A stretch of 64,000 nucleotides of DNA from Berkiella_A sp963976875 (GCA_963976875.1 CAXBML010000012.1:28489-92488), one strand, 5' to 3'; shown: positions 1 through 10,684, counted from the stretch's first letter. Made by a program: numbers and translations. Notes: generated by a model not told the origin, from the sequence alone.

Positions 1-3000
1 AAACCTGTAATTCTTTTAAAAGTCTTTTGGAGGAAACAGCTAGGCTTGTACCTAATTTTTGCGCAAAGAGAGAGACACGCAGTTCCTCTATTTTATATTT
101 TAGTGTATTCATTTTTTGACTGTTATCTGAAATAGATAATCTTAGTGTATCTTTTGTATCAGAAAACTCACTATCTAGTTTATTCTGCAATAACTTTTCG
201 AGCGACTTAATCTCTTGCATTGATTTTTTATCCACTTGTGCGTTTTGCAAATATTTTTCTAAGCGAACAATAATGGCTTGTAAATAGATAGGATAACGGG
301 ACAACCAATTATAATCCGCTTTCATTAAATATTCGTCAGAAAATAAACCCTCTAACTGCTGATTGATATCAGTCAAAATGGGAGCATAACGTTTATTAGT
401 CCGATACAAATAACATTTTTGATACACAACTTGATAAGCTTCAATTATATTAGTGAATATTTTATTCAAGCCATTAAAGGTAGATAATAATTGTGGTTTT
501 TGCTGAGTCAAATGTTTCTGAAAATCCTTTTGACTCCTGATATCAGGTTTTCGAGCGACAAAACAATGGTATACACTTGCCTGAACTAAGTTATCTACTG
601 TATTCGCGCCCTCTGGGAAATATTTTTGAGCGAGTTTGAAAATATTTTTGTTTTTAATCTGTTTTTTTAAATATTTAATCTCAGAACTCAACTTAAAGGT
701 ATACAGCTGGCACAGTCCTAAAGCATGATACTGTAATGCTTGCTCCAAGCTCGAAAACTGGTCTATATGAACGCCCTCTTTACCTGCCACAATAGCAGGA
801 AACACCGTCACTGATTTGTTATGTAATGTTTTTATTTGTGATTCGGGTAAATCGGGAAATTCCCAATTAATATAAACATCCTCTTTAGATAAAGATTGGC
901 TTTGAATTGGCAGGGTTTGTATTTTACCTTGCGCTTTTAAACGCTCGTAAAGCAAGGCTAAATTATCCCCGGCTTCGACCAACATACCATTCGCATCCAG
1001 TATTTTATAATGCCATCTCAAATACTCTGGCAAGCAATCAGAGGCGGCCACAAAATCTTTAGGATGAATAGATACTTTATATTGTGTGAATAAATATTTA
1101 GCTAGCACATCATAATACTGCCCTTGCCCATAACAAATTGATTCATAGATTTTGTCTGTTATATTTTTAAGAGGGGGTATTCTTTGCCGAATCACTTTCG
1201 GCAATATTTTCAAATCATATAAAATTCTTTCTTTGAGCCAGGCAGGAATAATCCAAGATAAATCCTGCTGTATCACAAAAGGGAGTATATCCAGGCCAAT
1301 ATTTAAGGTGGCACCATCATTTATATCACCCGGCTGATAAGCATAGGTTATCGGCAATTGAATGGTATCCAACTGTAAGACATCTGGATATGACTCTAAC
1401 AACTGGCTTAATGAATCCTCATCAATAAAATCAGACAAGGTAAAACATAATTTTTCTGTATCATTGTGTTTTACCCAACTTTTTAGTTGCTTTAAACTGC
1501 TCACATTATTTTTTAGTAAACTTTTATAATGTAAGAACAAAGCCTCATCATTAATAAAACTCTGATAATAACGCGTGCGATGCTCCAAGCTTTGAATACG
1601 CTTAATGAGGGCTATATTAGAGGTATAAAATTTCTCTGTACACGCGAGCTGATTTTCAACCAAACCATCTCTAATAAAAATATCACTGGCAACCTGTGGG
1701 TTAATGTTTTCATAGTGTATTCTCTGGGAATGAATTGGCAAACCAAATAACTGTGACTTTTCAACCGCAACCACACTTTGCTTATTAATATCAAAATAAG
1801 GTTCTAAATAGGATTTCTTAATTAAATGCTGGCCTTGCGACAATAACCAGTCTACCTCAATATGAGCAATGTTTTTTGCAAACGTTTTAGATGAGTGGAA
1901 AATTTCACCCGCCAAGACCCAAGAATCTGTTTTTTTAATGTAACTACCAGGGTGCACCATAAACTTTAACCCTCTGGCACCTAAATAAAGATTTTTTTCT
2001 TCTTTTAGCCCTATGGTATCAATAAAACCTTTTAATAATGCCAGATGAACTTGGCTATACTCAGCAGGCTTTTGGTTCGTTCTCAGCTTAAGCTCAACAC
2101 ATAGATTTTTTAATTCTTTATGCAAATCTATCCATTCGCAAATTCGAACATACGACAAATAGTTTTTACGACATTGTGAAACAAATTCCTTATGACTAGA
2201 GGCTTTTTTGTTCAAATGCATTGCTTGCCATAAATGAATATAAGATAAAAACTCAGATTTTGGATCAGCGTATTGCGCATGCTTTTCTCTCGCTTGCTGT
2301 CGCTTTTCATAGGGTTCTTCTCGTGGGTCAACAATGCTCAACCCACTCCCAATAATGAGCATTTCATTTAAGCAATTTTGCCTGTCCGCCTCTATTAGAA
2401 TTCTTGCTAGTCGTGGCTCAATCGGTACCCGAGCCATGAGACGCCCGATATCCGTTAATCCAAAATTTTCATCAACGGCTTCGAGCTGCCGTAATAGCCT
2501 CAAGCCATCCTTAATATACTTTGAGTCAGGGGCATCGACAAATGGGAAATGACTTGTGTCTTTAATATTAAGCGCCATAAGACTCAATAAGACCTTTGCT
2601 AAACTAGAACGTAAAATTTCAGGCTCAGCATAAATAGGGCGCAGTGTAAAATCCTCTTCGGTAAATAAGGCATAATATATTCCTGGCCCCACCCGACCAC
2701 AACGTCCTCGCCGCTGCATCACGCTGGCTTGGCTAATAGCCTCAACATCTAACCGATGTAATTTATTCTTATAATTATATCGATTGACTTTATGTAAGCC
2801 AGAGTCAATCACAAAGCGAATATTAGGAACGGTAATAGACGTTTCGGCAACATTCGTTGTCACAACAATTTTACGTCCAACAACTGATTTGAATATCTGT
2901 TGTTGTTGCTGTTGATTCAGCCGTGAGTAAAGGGGCATAATGGTGGTATTTCTGAGCTTGAGTCTGTCGAGCACATCAATAACTTCTCGTATCTCTTTCT

Positions 3001-3856
3001 CACCACTTTGAAATATTAGAATATCACCAGGCCCTTCTTGCGTAATTTTCTTGACACACTCTACTATCAGTCCTGTCATATCGGTATCAATGTTGGGCTC
3101 TAATAAAAATCTATTTTCAACCGGGTATTGGCGACCTGAAACCTCAACAATAGGTGCTTCATTGAAAAAACGAGAGAACTTTTCAAGCTGAATGGTTGCA
3201 GAAGTAACAATAATTTTTAAGTCCGATCGTTTGTTGATTATGCGTTTTAACAAGCCTAATAAAATATCAATATTTAAACTTCGTTCGTGCGCTTCATCAA
3301 CAATAATCACGTCATAGTTTAACAATAGCCTATCATTTTGCGTTTCCGCCAATAGCATGCCGTCAGTCAAAACTTTAATATAATTGCGCTCATCACTTCT
3401 GTCTTGAAAGCGAATTTTATAACCCACCGCTTCGCCTACAGGAGACTTTAACTCCTGAGATACCCTTTTGGCGATAGACATTGCAGCAATACGTCTGGGT
3501 TGAGTATGGCCGATAAAGCCTTTCAAGCCCAAGCCGGCTTCTAAACAAATTTTACCTAATTGTGTACTTTTGCCTGAGCCTGTTTCTCCAGCAATAATAA
3601 TGACCTGATGAGATTGTAATAGTTTTAATATTTTCTCCTTTTGTTCAAAAATGGGTAAGGCTGGATAATTCAGTTGAGGCAGGTTATTTTGTTTTTGCAA
3701 AACTTTCTGTTGCGCCAACTGAATTTGAGCTTGCAGTTTTAGTAAAGCATGAGATTTTTTATCTTCTGACTTGAAGTGCTCTAATTTTTTAAGCTGCTTA
3801 AAAAGTTTTAATTGATCAATATATCGACAAGCCGCTATTTGCTCTTCTATTTTCAT
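1..3856 (-). CDS. hrpA: ATP-dependent RNA helicase HrpA, 3' end cut by window edge
   Basis: DEAH-box RNA helicase, known in this family to act in RNA metabolism and on stalled ribosomes. Translating the minus strand from the ATG at 3856 gives one open frame of about 1285 codons that runs off the left edge; E. coli HrpA has about 1300 residues, so only a short C-terminal tail should be missing. Visible motifs are Walker A GETGSGKS near residue 94, DEAH near 185, SAT (TSATI) soon after, and motif VI QRRGRCGR near 382. The long C-terminal half matches the OB-fold and DUF3418 part typical of HrpA. It starts 8 bases after the M61 peptidase stop, so it is probably the last gene of the glpK transcript. 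Family assignment is firm; the missing end is the only gap. Confidence 0.95.
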   Translation of the reverse strand, partial: MKIEEQIAACRYIDQLKLFKQLKKLEHFKSEDKKSHALLKLQAQIQLAQQKVLQKQNNLPQLNYPALPIFEQKEKILKLLQSHQVIIIAGETGSGKSTQLGKICLEAGLGLKGFIGHTQPRRIAAMSIAKRVSQELKSPVGEAVGYKIRFQDRSDERNYIKVLTDGMLLAETQNDRLLLNYDVIIVDEAHERSLNIDILLGLLKRIINKRSDLKIIVTSATIQLEKFSRFFNEAPIVEVSGRQYPVENRFLLEPNIDTDMTGLIVECVKKITQEGPGDILIFQSGEKEIREVIDVLDRLKLRNTTIMPLYSRLNQQQQQQIFKSVVGRKIVVTTNVAETSITVPNIRFVIDSGLHKVNRYNYKNKLHRLDVEAISQASVMQRRGRCGRVGPGIYYALFTEEDFTLRPIYAEPEILRSSLAKVLLSLMALNIKDTSHFPFVDAPDSKYIKDGLRLLRQLEAVDENFGLTDIGRLMARVPIEPRLARILIEADRQNCLNEMLIIGSGLSIVDPREEPYEKRQQAREKHAQYADPKSEFLSYIHLWQAMHLNKKASSHKEFVSQCRKNYLSYVRICEWIDLHKELKNLCVELKLRTNQKPAEYSQVHLALLKGFIDTIGLKEEKNLYLGARGLKFMVHPGSYIKKTDSWVLAGEIFHSSKTFAKNIAHIEVDWLLSQGQHLIKKSYLEPYFDINKQSVVAVEKSQLFGLPIHSQRIHYENINPQVASDIFIRDGLVENQLACTEKFYTSNIALIKRIQSLEHRTRYYQSFINDEALFLHYKSLLKNNVSSLKQLKSWVKHNDTEKLCFTLSDFIDEDSLSQLLESYPDVLQLDTIQLPITYAYQPGDINDGATLNIGLDILPFVIQQDLSWIIPAWLKERILYDLKILPKVIRQRIPPLKNITDKIYESICYGQGQYYDVLAKYLFTQYKVSIHPKDFVAASDCLPEYLRWHYKILDANGMLVEAGDNLALLYERLKAQGKIQTLPIQSQSLSKEDVYINWEFPDLPESQIKTLHNKSVTVFPAIVAGKEGVHIDQFSSLEQALQYHALGLCQLYTFKLSSEIKYLKKQIKNKNIFKLAQKYFPEGANTVDNLVQASVYHCFVARKPDIRSQKDFQKHLTQQKPQLLSTFNGLNKIFTNIIEAYQVVYQKCYLYRTNKRYAPILTDINQQLEGLFSDEYLMKADYNWLSRYPIYLQAIIVRLEKYLQNAQVDKKSMQEIKSLEKLLQNKLDSEFSDTKDTLRLSISDNSQKMNTLKYKIEELRVSLFAQKLGTSLAVSSKRLLKELQV

Positions 3857-3864
3857 ACTTAATT

Positions 3865-5649
3865 TTAACTGCCCATTAACCAATCATCGATAATTTTGTT
3901 TTGTACTTCGGTATTGTTTTCTATACGCTGAATACTGGCCACATCCAACTCAGGCTGTTTTAAAGTGACTTTTATAGTCTTTAATATATTCTCTCTAAAT
4001 AAAGTGACGGTGACCACCTCCTCAACTTTCAGTCGCTTACAAATCGCATCGTACGATTTGATCGTCGTTTTAATATTATTAATGGCCACAATATCATCTT
4101 TAGGCGAAATACCCGCCTGTATCGCTGCGCCCTTATGGAAGACGCTCACCACTTTCACTTTATCCGCTAATTTTTCTAACTGCCAACCAAAAACACCCTG
4201 CCCCGGTAAAGGTGATGTTGCCTCAGGATAAAAGTTTTCAACCTGTAATCTTGGTTTATATTCTAATGCTAAGCCAAAGGAAGATAATATTTTTTCTATA
4301 GGCAACTCATCTGTGCCGTAAATTGCCTCTTGAATAAACTGTGGATTAACGCCCATTTCAACCAATATATTATGTATGGCTTCATCTGTGAGGCCTATTT
4401 TGGCTTTACCATAGTTTTCCCACAACTGTCTCATCACGTCGTCTAATGATTTCTGATGTTCAGAGGCTACGCGAATCATGATATCCATCAAATACGCCAC
4501 CACAGCCCCTTTGACGTAATAGCTAACCCCTTGATTAGGCGTATTTTCATTTGGAAAATAAAATTTAGTCCAAGCATCAAAACTAGAGTCAACCAAACTT
4601 TGTACATGCCGACCAGGGCCTCGTATCACCCGTGTGATATTTTTGGCCATCGTATTTAAATAATCTTCTGCCGATATTGTCCCTGAACGCACCAACCCCA
4701 AATCATCATAGTAAGACGTAAAGCCTTCAAACACCCACAACAAACGCGTATAATTTGGCTTGTTTAAATCATAAGGCATAAAAGCATCGGGCTTGATGCG
4801 TTTAACATTCCAAGCATGAAAATATTCATGGCTAAACAGACCCAGCAATAATTGATAATATTTTGACTTATCCGTTTTATCTATAGGCATACATTGAATG
4901 GCGGCAATCAGTGCCGTAGAATCGCTGTGTTCTAGTCCCCCATAACCATCTTCTAGTAAGTGTAATAAAAACAAATAGGAGTCAAAAGGTAAGCTGTCCG
5001 CAAATAAATCAGACTGTGTTTGACAAATTTTCTGTACATCGTTTTTGAGTTTGTCTAAATCACCTAAAACAGTTCCTGTTAAAGCAATGGTATGTGTCTT
5101 ATTATCAACCTGAAAATCTAAAAAGGTAATCTCCCCTATGGTAATAGGGCAGTCTAATAATCGAGCATAATCCTGAGCAGAATATGTGCCCCAGCCCCAT
5201 TTTTCTGCAGCCTTTGGTGTTAGCTGGGTTGCAACCTGGAAACGGGCTTGTTCAGCGGAAGGTTCTAATTCAACTTCAATAGGCTGATCATGAAATCCAT
5301 CAATTTCTATAAAAACAGTACTACCATTGATAAAGACTCTATCACTATCAATAAAACAACCCCGTACAGATTGATCAAAAGCATAAATTTGGTATTGTAC
5401 TTCTAACTGCTGAGCCTCTTCACAAACCCAAGTATTATTGTTTATTTTATCAATTGAAATACTTTTTTGAGTCGCACAGTCTTTAGCAGAGATTTGCACA
5501 ATATGTCTCGCATAATCTCGAATACAATAGCTACCGGGCGTCCAACAGGGCAATCTGAAAATTTGACCTTTGGGTGTGGGTGCATCCACTCGCAATCTAA
5601 CCCGTAGCATATGTTTATTCGTATCAAAAGAGAGATTATAGTGAATCAT
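3865..5649 (-). CDS. M61-family metallopeptidase with C-terminal PDZ domain
   Basis: Predicted zinc aminopeptidase of the M61 (glycyl aminopeptidase-like) family, about 594 residues. The zinc-binding HEYFH motif lies near residue 273 and the downstream glutamate ligand in VFEGF near 308, both as in the family. A PDZ domain follows at about 480-560 and could bind substrate termini. I place the start at 5649 (MIHYN): this ATG overlaps the glpK stop as ATGA, a classic coupling arrangement, while a longer reading starting at 5745 would lie deep inside glpK. No signal peptide is apparent, so it is probably cytoplasmic. The cellular substrate cannot be told from the sequence. Confidence 0.9.
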   Translation of the reverse strand: MIHYNLSFDTNKHMLRVRLRVDAPTPKGQIFRLPCWTPGSYCIRDYARHIVQISAKDCATQKSISIDKINNNTWVCEEAQQLEVQYQIYAFDQSVRGCFIDSDRVFINGSTVFIEIDGFHDQPIEVELEPSAEQARFQVATQLTPKAAEKWGWGTYSAQDYARLLDCPITIGEITFLDFQVDNKTHTIALTGTVLGDLDKLKNDVQKICQTQSDLFADSLPFDSYLFLLHLLEDGYGGLEHSDSTALIAAIQCMPIDKTDKSKYYQLLLGLFSHEYFHAWNVKRIKPDAFMPYDLNKPNYTRLLWVFEGFTSYYDDLGLVRSGTISAEDYLNTMAKNITRVIRGPGRHVQSLVDSSFDAWTKFYFPNENTPNQGVSYYVKGAVVAYLMDIMIRVASEHQKSLDDVMRQLWENYGKAKIGLTDEAIHNILVEMGVNPQFIQEAIYGTDELPIEKILSSFGLALEYKPRLQVENFYPEATSPLPGQGVFGWQLEKLADKVKVVSVFHKGAAIQAGISPKDDIVAINNIKTTIKSYDAICKRLKVEEVVTVTLFRENILKTIKVTLKQPELDVASIQRIENNTEVQNKIIDDWLMGS

Positions 5650-7127
5650 ACTTTTACCTTTTCTACATGTTGTAACCATTGTTGATAATGATGAGTTGCT
5701 TGTTCGGCTGTGTGGTGTGATTGATAAACTTTTGCTGTTTGACACAACTGTGTCGCGTGCTCAAGGTCAGAAAACAGACCGCATTGTACTCCAGACAACA
5801 AAAAAACACCAAAGGCTGTCGCCTCAGAGCATGATGAGACATGCACATCTAAGTGCAAGCAACTTGACAAGGCTTGCAAAAATCCTGCATTAATGGTCAT
5901 CCCACCATCTACTTTCAAAGATTGTACGGGGCTATTACAGTCCTTATTGAGCGACTCGATTAAATCACGTGTTTGATAACATACACCTTGCAACCCTGCT
6001 TTTATAATATGCCCTAGATGCGTATCTTGGGTCAGCCCAAATATTGCGCCTTTGGCTTTGGGATCCCAAAATGGCGCCCCCAAGCCACTCAAAGATGGTA
6101 CAAAAAATAATTCATCTGGTGTATCCAGGTTGAGAATTATCTCTTCAATCTCGCCTTCATCTTTAAATAAAGCCAATGACTCTTTCATCCATTTAAATAG
6201 GGCACCGGCAATAAAGATACTGCCCTCTAAAGCGTAACTCAAATTATCTTTAACTTGATAGGCTATGGTTGATAGTAATTTATTCTGTGAAAGAACACAC
6301 TCAGCGCCTGTATTCAGCAACAAAAAACAACCTGTACCGTATGTTGCTTTTAACTGTTGATTGAAAATACAGCCCTGACCAATACTGGCCGATTGTTGAT
6401 CTCCTATTACTGCTAAAATGGGTAATTCAGCCCCCAAAATTGTACTTTCTAAAATGCCAAAGGCCGCACAATTGGGTTTGACTTCTGGTAACATAATTTC
6501 GGGTATTTGAAATAAATCTAATAGCCCTTTGTCCCAATCCAAATCATGAATATTAAACAATAATGTTCTAGAGGCATTGGTCACATCGGTGACGTGAGGA
6601 TGATCTTTCGCTAAATGCCACATCAAAAAACTATCGACTGTTCCAAAACAAAGTTCGCCTTTTTCTGCTCTTTCCCTGACACCTGGGATTGAATGTAATA
6701 TCCAATTAACTTTAGTCGCGGAAAAATAAGGATCGAGTAATAACCCTGTTTTTTGTTGTATTGTATTTGACTCTGGTCGCTGCCTTAATGCATCACATAT
6801 AATCGTTGTCCGTTTATCTTGCCAAACTATCGCAGGATAAACACATTCGCCTGTTTGGCGATCCCAAACCAATGTTGTTTCACGTTGATTAGTAATGCCT
6901 AAGCCAGTAACCTGATTAGCTGATATTTTGGACTGTTGTAATACTTGCTGCATAACGCGCTGTGCAGAAGCTAAAATTTGTTTTGGATCTTGTTCTACCC
7001 AACCATCATGCGGAAAATATGATTTAATTTGCTCACTTGCAACAGCCAGCTTTTGCCCACGCTGATCATACAAAATCGCACGAGTACTAGTTGTTCCTTG
7101 GTCTAACGATATTAAGTATTCTGACAT
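5646..7127 (-). CDS. glpK: Glycerol kinase
   Basis: Phosphorylates glycerol with ATP to sn-glycerol 3-phosphate in the cytoplasm. The 493-residue length is normal for GlpK. The N-terminal phosphate-binding loop (SLDQGTTSTRAI) and the FGGY-type segment GAPFWDPKAKGAIFGLT near residue 350 are intact. It is divergent from glpD across a 91-base gap, so the two steps of glycerol catabolism share one control region. No glpF facilitator is seen nearby. The last codons overlap the M61 peptidase start by 4 bases. Confidence 0.97.
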   Translation of the reverse strand: MSEYLISLDQGTTSTRAILYDQRGQKLAVASEQIKSYFPHDGWVEQDPKQILASAQRVMQQVLQQSKISANQVTGLGITNQRETTLVWDRQTGECVYPAIVWQDKRTTIICDALRQRPESNTIQQKTGLLLDPYFSATKVNWILHSIPGVRERAEKGELCFGTVDSFLMWHLAKDHPHVTDVTNASRTLLFNIHDLDWDKGLLDLFQIPEIMLPEVKPNCAAFGILESTILGAELPILAVIGDQQSASIGQGCIFNQQLKATYGTGCFLLLNTGAECVLSQNKLLSTIAYQVKDNLSYALEGSIFIAGALFKWMKESLALFKDEGEIEEIILNLDTPDELFFVPSLSGLGAPFWDPKAKGAIFGLTQDTHLGHIIKAGLQGVCYQTRDLIESLNKDCNSPVQSLKVDGGMTINAGFLQALSSCLHLDVHVSSCSEATAFGVFLLSGVQCGLFSDLEHATQLCQTAKVYQSHHTAEQATHHYQQWLQHVEKVKV

Positions 7128-7184
7128 AAAACTTACCTATGGCTATTTTTATTCAAGCCTATTCCAATCACTGTGAGAGATTAT

Positions 7185-7204
7185 ATACTAATAATAATTA
7201 GTAT
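7185..7204. promoter_or_regulatory. Candidate operator in the glpK-glpD intergenic region
   Basis: Perfect inverted repeat with 8-base arms (ATACTAAT and ATTAGTAT) separated by AATA, midway between the divergent glpK and glpD starts. A TATAAT box for glpK reads on the minus strand at 7185-7180 and abuts the repeat, and a TATACT box at 7184-7189 could serve glpD. A repressor bound here could control both genes. A TCACTGTGA palindrome at 7168-7176 lies next to it. The regulator is unknown; no glpR is present in the window. Confidence 0.4.
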
Positions 7205-7218
7205 TCGTCCTAAGGAAA

Positions 7219-8754
7219 ATGATAGTGGTTTATGATATTGCAATAATTGGTGGAGGTATCAATGGTGTTGGTATCGCACTTGAAGCAGTGAGCCGAGGCC
7301 TATCCGTATTATTATGTGAACAAAGTGACTTAGCCAATGGCACATCTTCTAGAAGCTCTAAGCTCGCTCACGGCGGCTTACGCTATTTAGAGCATTCAGC
7401 ACTGGGGTTAGTCAAAGAATCTCTATCGGAAAGAGATAAATTAATCTCAAATGCCCCGCATTTGGTACAACCTATTCCATTCACGATACCCATAGATAAA
7501 AACTGTCGTTCTGAATTCATATTAAAAATAGGTCTACTGTGTTATGACTTATTGAATTTCCGTGGCAAAACTAAACGCTCACATGCCATTAAGTTTGATC
7601 CCAATGATCCAACCAATCCTATTAAACGCTCCATAAAAAAAGGCTTAGAATATTATGATTGCACCATGGATGACGCTCGTCTTGTTGTCTCCATTGCTCA
7701 ACAAGCGAAAAATATGGGCGCCCATATTCTGACCCGTACAACGCTTGTCAATTCACATTATAAAGACAATGGCCAATGGGATCTCAACCTTCAAAGCGAA
7801 GGCGCTACCAAGCTTATACACCACCAGGCCAAAGTTTTGGTGAATGCGACTGGACCCTGGATAGAAAACACACTAACCCATTGTATTCCGATAAAAAGTC
7901 AATACCGATTAAGACAAGTCAAAGGCAGTCATATTTTAGTTCCAAAACTATACGCAGAGCAACGTGCTTATTTACTCCAACATTTAGATAACCGAGTTAT
8001 TTTCACCATACCTTATTGTGAACAATTCACTTTAATTGGTACAACTGATTTTCCGCATGTTGGAGACGCCGCTGAAGTCGATATCACCCAAGTTGAAATT
8101 GATTATTTAATGCGGGCCATAAACCATTATTTTCATCATCCAATCAAACCACAAGATATTGTTGCCACGTGGTCTGGTGTTCGCGCACTGTGGGACGATG
8201 ATGCAGTGAACCTCGCTAGTATCTCCAGAGAATCTAAAGTCGAAGTGATACACTCTAAGGCCCACCCCCCTATTATTAATATTTTTGGCGGCAAGCTAAC
8301 CACGTATAGGGCGCTATCTGAAAAGGTAATAGATGAGCTCAAACAGGACTTACCTCATATTAAAGCCAGTGTCTCTAAAAATCTAAAATTACCTGGTGCC
8401 TTTTCAGAGACATCATTTATAGACTTTATGGCAAAATTGGCGGCAGAATATACCTGGTTACCTGCCTCTATCCTCAGACGCATGGCAAAAAGTTACGGGG
8501 TAATCATCCATGATATTTTATCGGGTTGTCAAAAAATTGAAGACTTAGGGATAGATTTTGGACATGGTTTACTAGAAAAAGAAGTTTGCTACCTGATGGA
8601 AAAAGAATGGGCTTGTAATGCTGAAGATATTTTATGGCGACGTTCTAAACTAGGACTATTTTTTCAAGAACAACAAATAGTAACTTTAGAAGACTACATG
8701 CAAAAAAAGTTGTCAGCTGCTCTGGTATTTGATCAATCCATCGCGGAACACTAA
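7219..8754 (+). CDS. glpD: Aerobic glycerol-3-phosphate dehydrogenase
   Basis: FAD-dependent, membrane-associated oxidation of glycerol 3-phosphate to dihydroxyacetone phosphate, feeding electrons to quinone. The 511-residue protein has the N-terminal FAD-binding GGGINGVG motif around residue 11 and the conserved TSSRSSKLAHGGLRYLEH segment of GlpD. An AGGA ribosome site precedes the ATG at 7219. Its 3' end overlaps the convergent YafJ-like gene by 42 bases, so no separate terminator fits between them. Confidence 0.97.
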   Translation: MIVVYDIAIIGGGINGVGIALEAVSRGLSVLLCEQSDLANGTSSRSSKLAHGGLRYLEHSALGLVKESLSERDKLISNAPHLVQPIPFTIPIDKNCRSEFILKIGLLCYDLLNFRGKTKRSHAIKFDPNDPTNPIKRSIKKGLEYYDCTMDDARLVVSIAQQAKNMGAHILTRTTLVNSHYKDNGQWDLNLQSEGATKLIHHQAKVLVNATGPWIENTLTHCIPIKSQYRLRQVKGSHILVPKLYAEQRAYLLQHLDNRVIFTIPYCEQFTLIGTTDFPHVGDAAEVDITQVEIDYLMRAINHYFHHPIKPQDIVATWSGVRALWDDDAVNLASISRESKVEVIHSKAHPPIINIFGGKLTTYRALSEKVIDELKQDLPHIKASVSKNLKLPGAFSETSFIDFMAKLAAEYTWLPASILRRMAKSYGVIIHDILSGCQKIEDLGIDFGHGLLEKEVCYLMEKEWACNAEDILWRRSKLGLFFQEQQIVTLEDYMQKKLSAALVFDQSIAEH

Positions 8755-9492
8755 AAAATCTCCTTTTTCCGCTTTATTCCAAACTTCATTATGCGTTAAA
8801 GGTTGAGTGGCAATAATTGAAATAACATCCTTGGCGCTGGAAACGTCATTAAAGTCCACCATCAAATCCTCATCGACTAATGTCGCTTGCCCGAAAGGCG
8901 ACTTTCGGGTCAACCACACCAACTTTGTAGAACAATGTGCATATAAATACTTTGAATCAGACAATAAAAAATTAAATACACCATACTCACTCACTTCTTC
9001 TGCTAGTATCTCTATATATTTCCATAATTGTTTATCATTTTTAGGGGGCGTTGGGAATTTACTTTCTATTTTTTCTAACATCCAACAGTAGACATGCTCA
9101 CTATCAGTTGTGCCGACTGGGAAGAAGTTTTTAAGCTCAAGTGATTTCTTAACCCCTTTGAGCTGCCCATTATGAGCAAAACACCAATTGCGCCCCCACA
9201 TTTGTTTCACAAATGGGTGCGTATTTTCTAAGCACACTCGACCCCGGTTTGCCTTGCGTATATGACACAAAACTTTAGTGCTGTGTATCGGGTAAGTTTT
9301 AATAAACCCTGCCATTTCAGAATAAGCACTGGGATCAGGATCATGAAAAACCCTACAACCTTTACCCTCATAAAAGGCAACGCCCCAACCATCTCTGTGA
9401 GAGCCTGTTTTGCCTCCTCGTTGCATTAGCCCGCTAAAGCTAAAACAAATATCGGTTGGGACATTTGCACTCATCCCAAGCAGTTCACACAT
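8713..9492 (-). CDS. Class II glutamine amidotransferase, YafJ-like
   Basis: Ntn-type glutamine amidotransferase domain protein, about 259 residues, close to E. coli YafJ. I choose the ATG at 9492, two codons inside a possible TTG start, because it puts Cys at position 2, where the Ntn nucleophile must be once Met is removed; GGAG lies 8 bases upstream. The AHNGQL motif and the SHRDGWG segment match the family. It lies 16 bases after the ABC permease, apparently as last gene of the export operon, and converges on glpD. No synthetase partner domain is present, so the acceptor of the ammonia, if any, is unknown. Confidence 0.88.
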   Translation of the reverse strand: MCELLGMSANVPTDICFSFSGLMQRGGKTGSHRDGWGVAFYEGKGCRVFHDPDPSAYSEMAGFIKTYPIHSTKVLCHIRKANRGRVCLENTHPFVKQMWGRNWCFAHNGQLKGVKKSLELKNFFPVGTTDSEHVYCWMLEKIESKFPTPPKNDKQLWKYIEILAEEVSEYGVFNFLLSDSKYLYAHCSTKLVWLTRKSPFGQATLVDEDLMVDFNDVSSAKDVISIIATQPLTHNEVWNKAEKGDFLVFRDGLIKYQSS

Positions 9493-9508
9493 GGACAATT
9501 CTCCAATA

Positions 9509-10684
9509 CTATTGATTTAACAGTTGGACTGGATTCTTTTGAGCCGCCAAAAAAGCAGGTAATATGCCAGCCAATATTCCCATCAATAATGCAATAGGTA
9601 AAATTGACAGGTTATATATCCAGTTAATTTTACAAGCGACATCAAGTCTACTAATTAAAAGATAGGCTGTTGGCGCGCCTAATACAATCCCAATCATCCC
9701 GCCCAGCAAACAAAGTGCGACTGACTCTCGCATAAACAACAAAATAATCTGTACTTTGGATGCGCCTACACATATTTTAATACCTATTTCTTGCGCTCTG
9801 TCCTCTACAAGCAAACACAGCATATTGATCAATGCTAACAAACCTAAGCTCAAATTCAGCAGCGCAACCAATTTCAATATTTTTTGGGTCAATTGCACTT
9901 GACCAAACATCGCTTTAATATACAGCTGGGAGTCTCTAAAAAAAATAGTCGGTGCATCAAAATGGTACTGAAATAATCTTTTTAATTCTGCTTGGGCTTG
10001 TGCCATGGACTCTTCTGACTGTACATAATAATTTAAAAATAATTCATAACCAAAAACAGGTGCTAGGCTATAGTCCATAATGATACTTTTATTAAGATTA
10101 AAGTCTAAAATAGGACTGACTTCATTCTCTTCAACCGTCCCCACAACCTCATAATAGCGTCCGTTAATTTGGAGTGATTCTCCAATGGGGTTAAATCCTT
10201 TTTGCTCTAACCTTTTCACCCAATCTTGACCGATGAGAACGACTTTTAAGGAATTGTCTAATGCATGTAAAGTACGCCCACGATCGATTGACATTCCTAA
10301 TGTTTGTATCATCTCTAATGGCATAAAAACTAAATTTGTCTGAATACTATCTTCCCCCCAAAGTACCTGCTGATGGTCGCTATGAAAAGGATAAATCTGC
10401 ATATGTTCAATGGGGTGATTCTCTAATGTTCTGATATTTGGAAAACCTAATTTATCTTTGAGTGTTTGCATCGCATTATAAGAACCAGGAATTACTTGTG
10501 CCACAAAATGGGTATCGGAAAAATCAGAGAAAGTTTTTTGCATGTGTACATTAACAGAGTATTGTAAGCTGAATAAAACAAACAATGACAACAGCCCCAA
10601 AGTTAATCCCACTAAAGCCAAACTTAAACGTATTTTATAATAATAAATTAAGGCGATAAGCTCTTTTAGCCAAAATGACTTCAT
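9509..10684 (-). CDS. ABC transporter permease, FtsX/MacB type
   Basis: Inner-membrane permease of 391 residues with the MacB topology: one N-terminal membrane segment (about 15-40), a large periplasmic domain, and three C-terminal membrane segments (about 265-385). The C-terminal half has the FtsX-like signature around EIGIKICVGASKVQIILLF. In classic MacB the ATPase is fused to the N-terminus; here it is separate and directly upstream, overlapping by 4 bases. With the adaptor and TolC-like genes it should form a tripartite mechanotransmission-type exporter. Substrate unknown. Confidence 0.88.
   Translation of the reverse strand: MKSFWLKELIALIYYYKIRLSLALVGLTLGLLSLFVLFSLQYSVNVHMQKTFSDFSDTHFVAQVIPGSYNAMQTLKDKLGFPNIRTLENHPIEHMQIYPFHSDHQQVLWGEDSIQTNLVFMPLEMIQTLGMSIDRGRTLHALDNSLKVVLIGQDWVKRLEQKGFNPIGESLQINGRYYEVVGTVEENEVSPILDFNLNKSIIMDYSLAPVFGYELFLNYYVQSEESMAQAQAELKRLFQYHFDAPTIFFRDSQLYIKAMFGQVQLTQKILKLVALLNLSLGLLALINMLCLLVEDRAQEIGIKICVGASKVQIILLFMRESVALCLLGGMIGIVLGAPTAYLLISRLDVACKINWIYNLSILPIALLMGILAGILPAFLAAQKNPVQLLNQ

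Noticed and set aside
5649..5745. N-terminal extension of the M61 peptidase
   Set aside because: It would overlap glpK by almost 100 bases; the ATGA overlap at 5646-5649 gives a better start.
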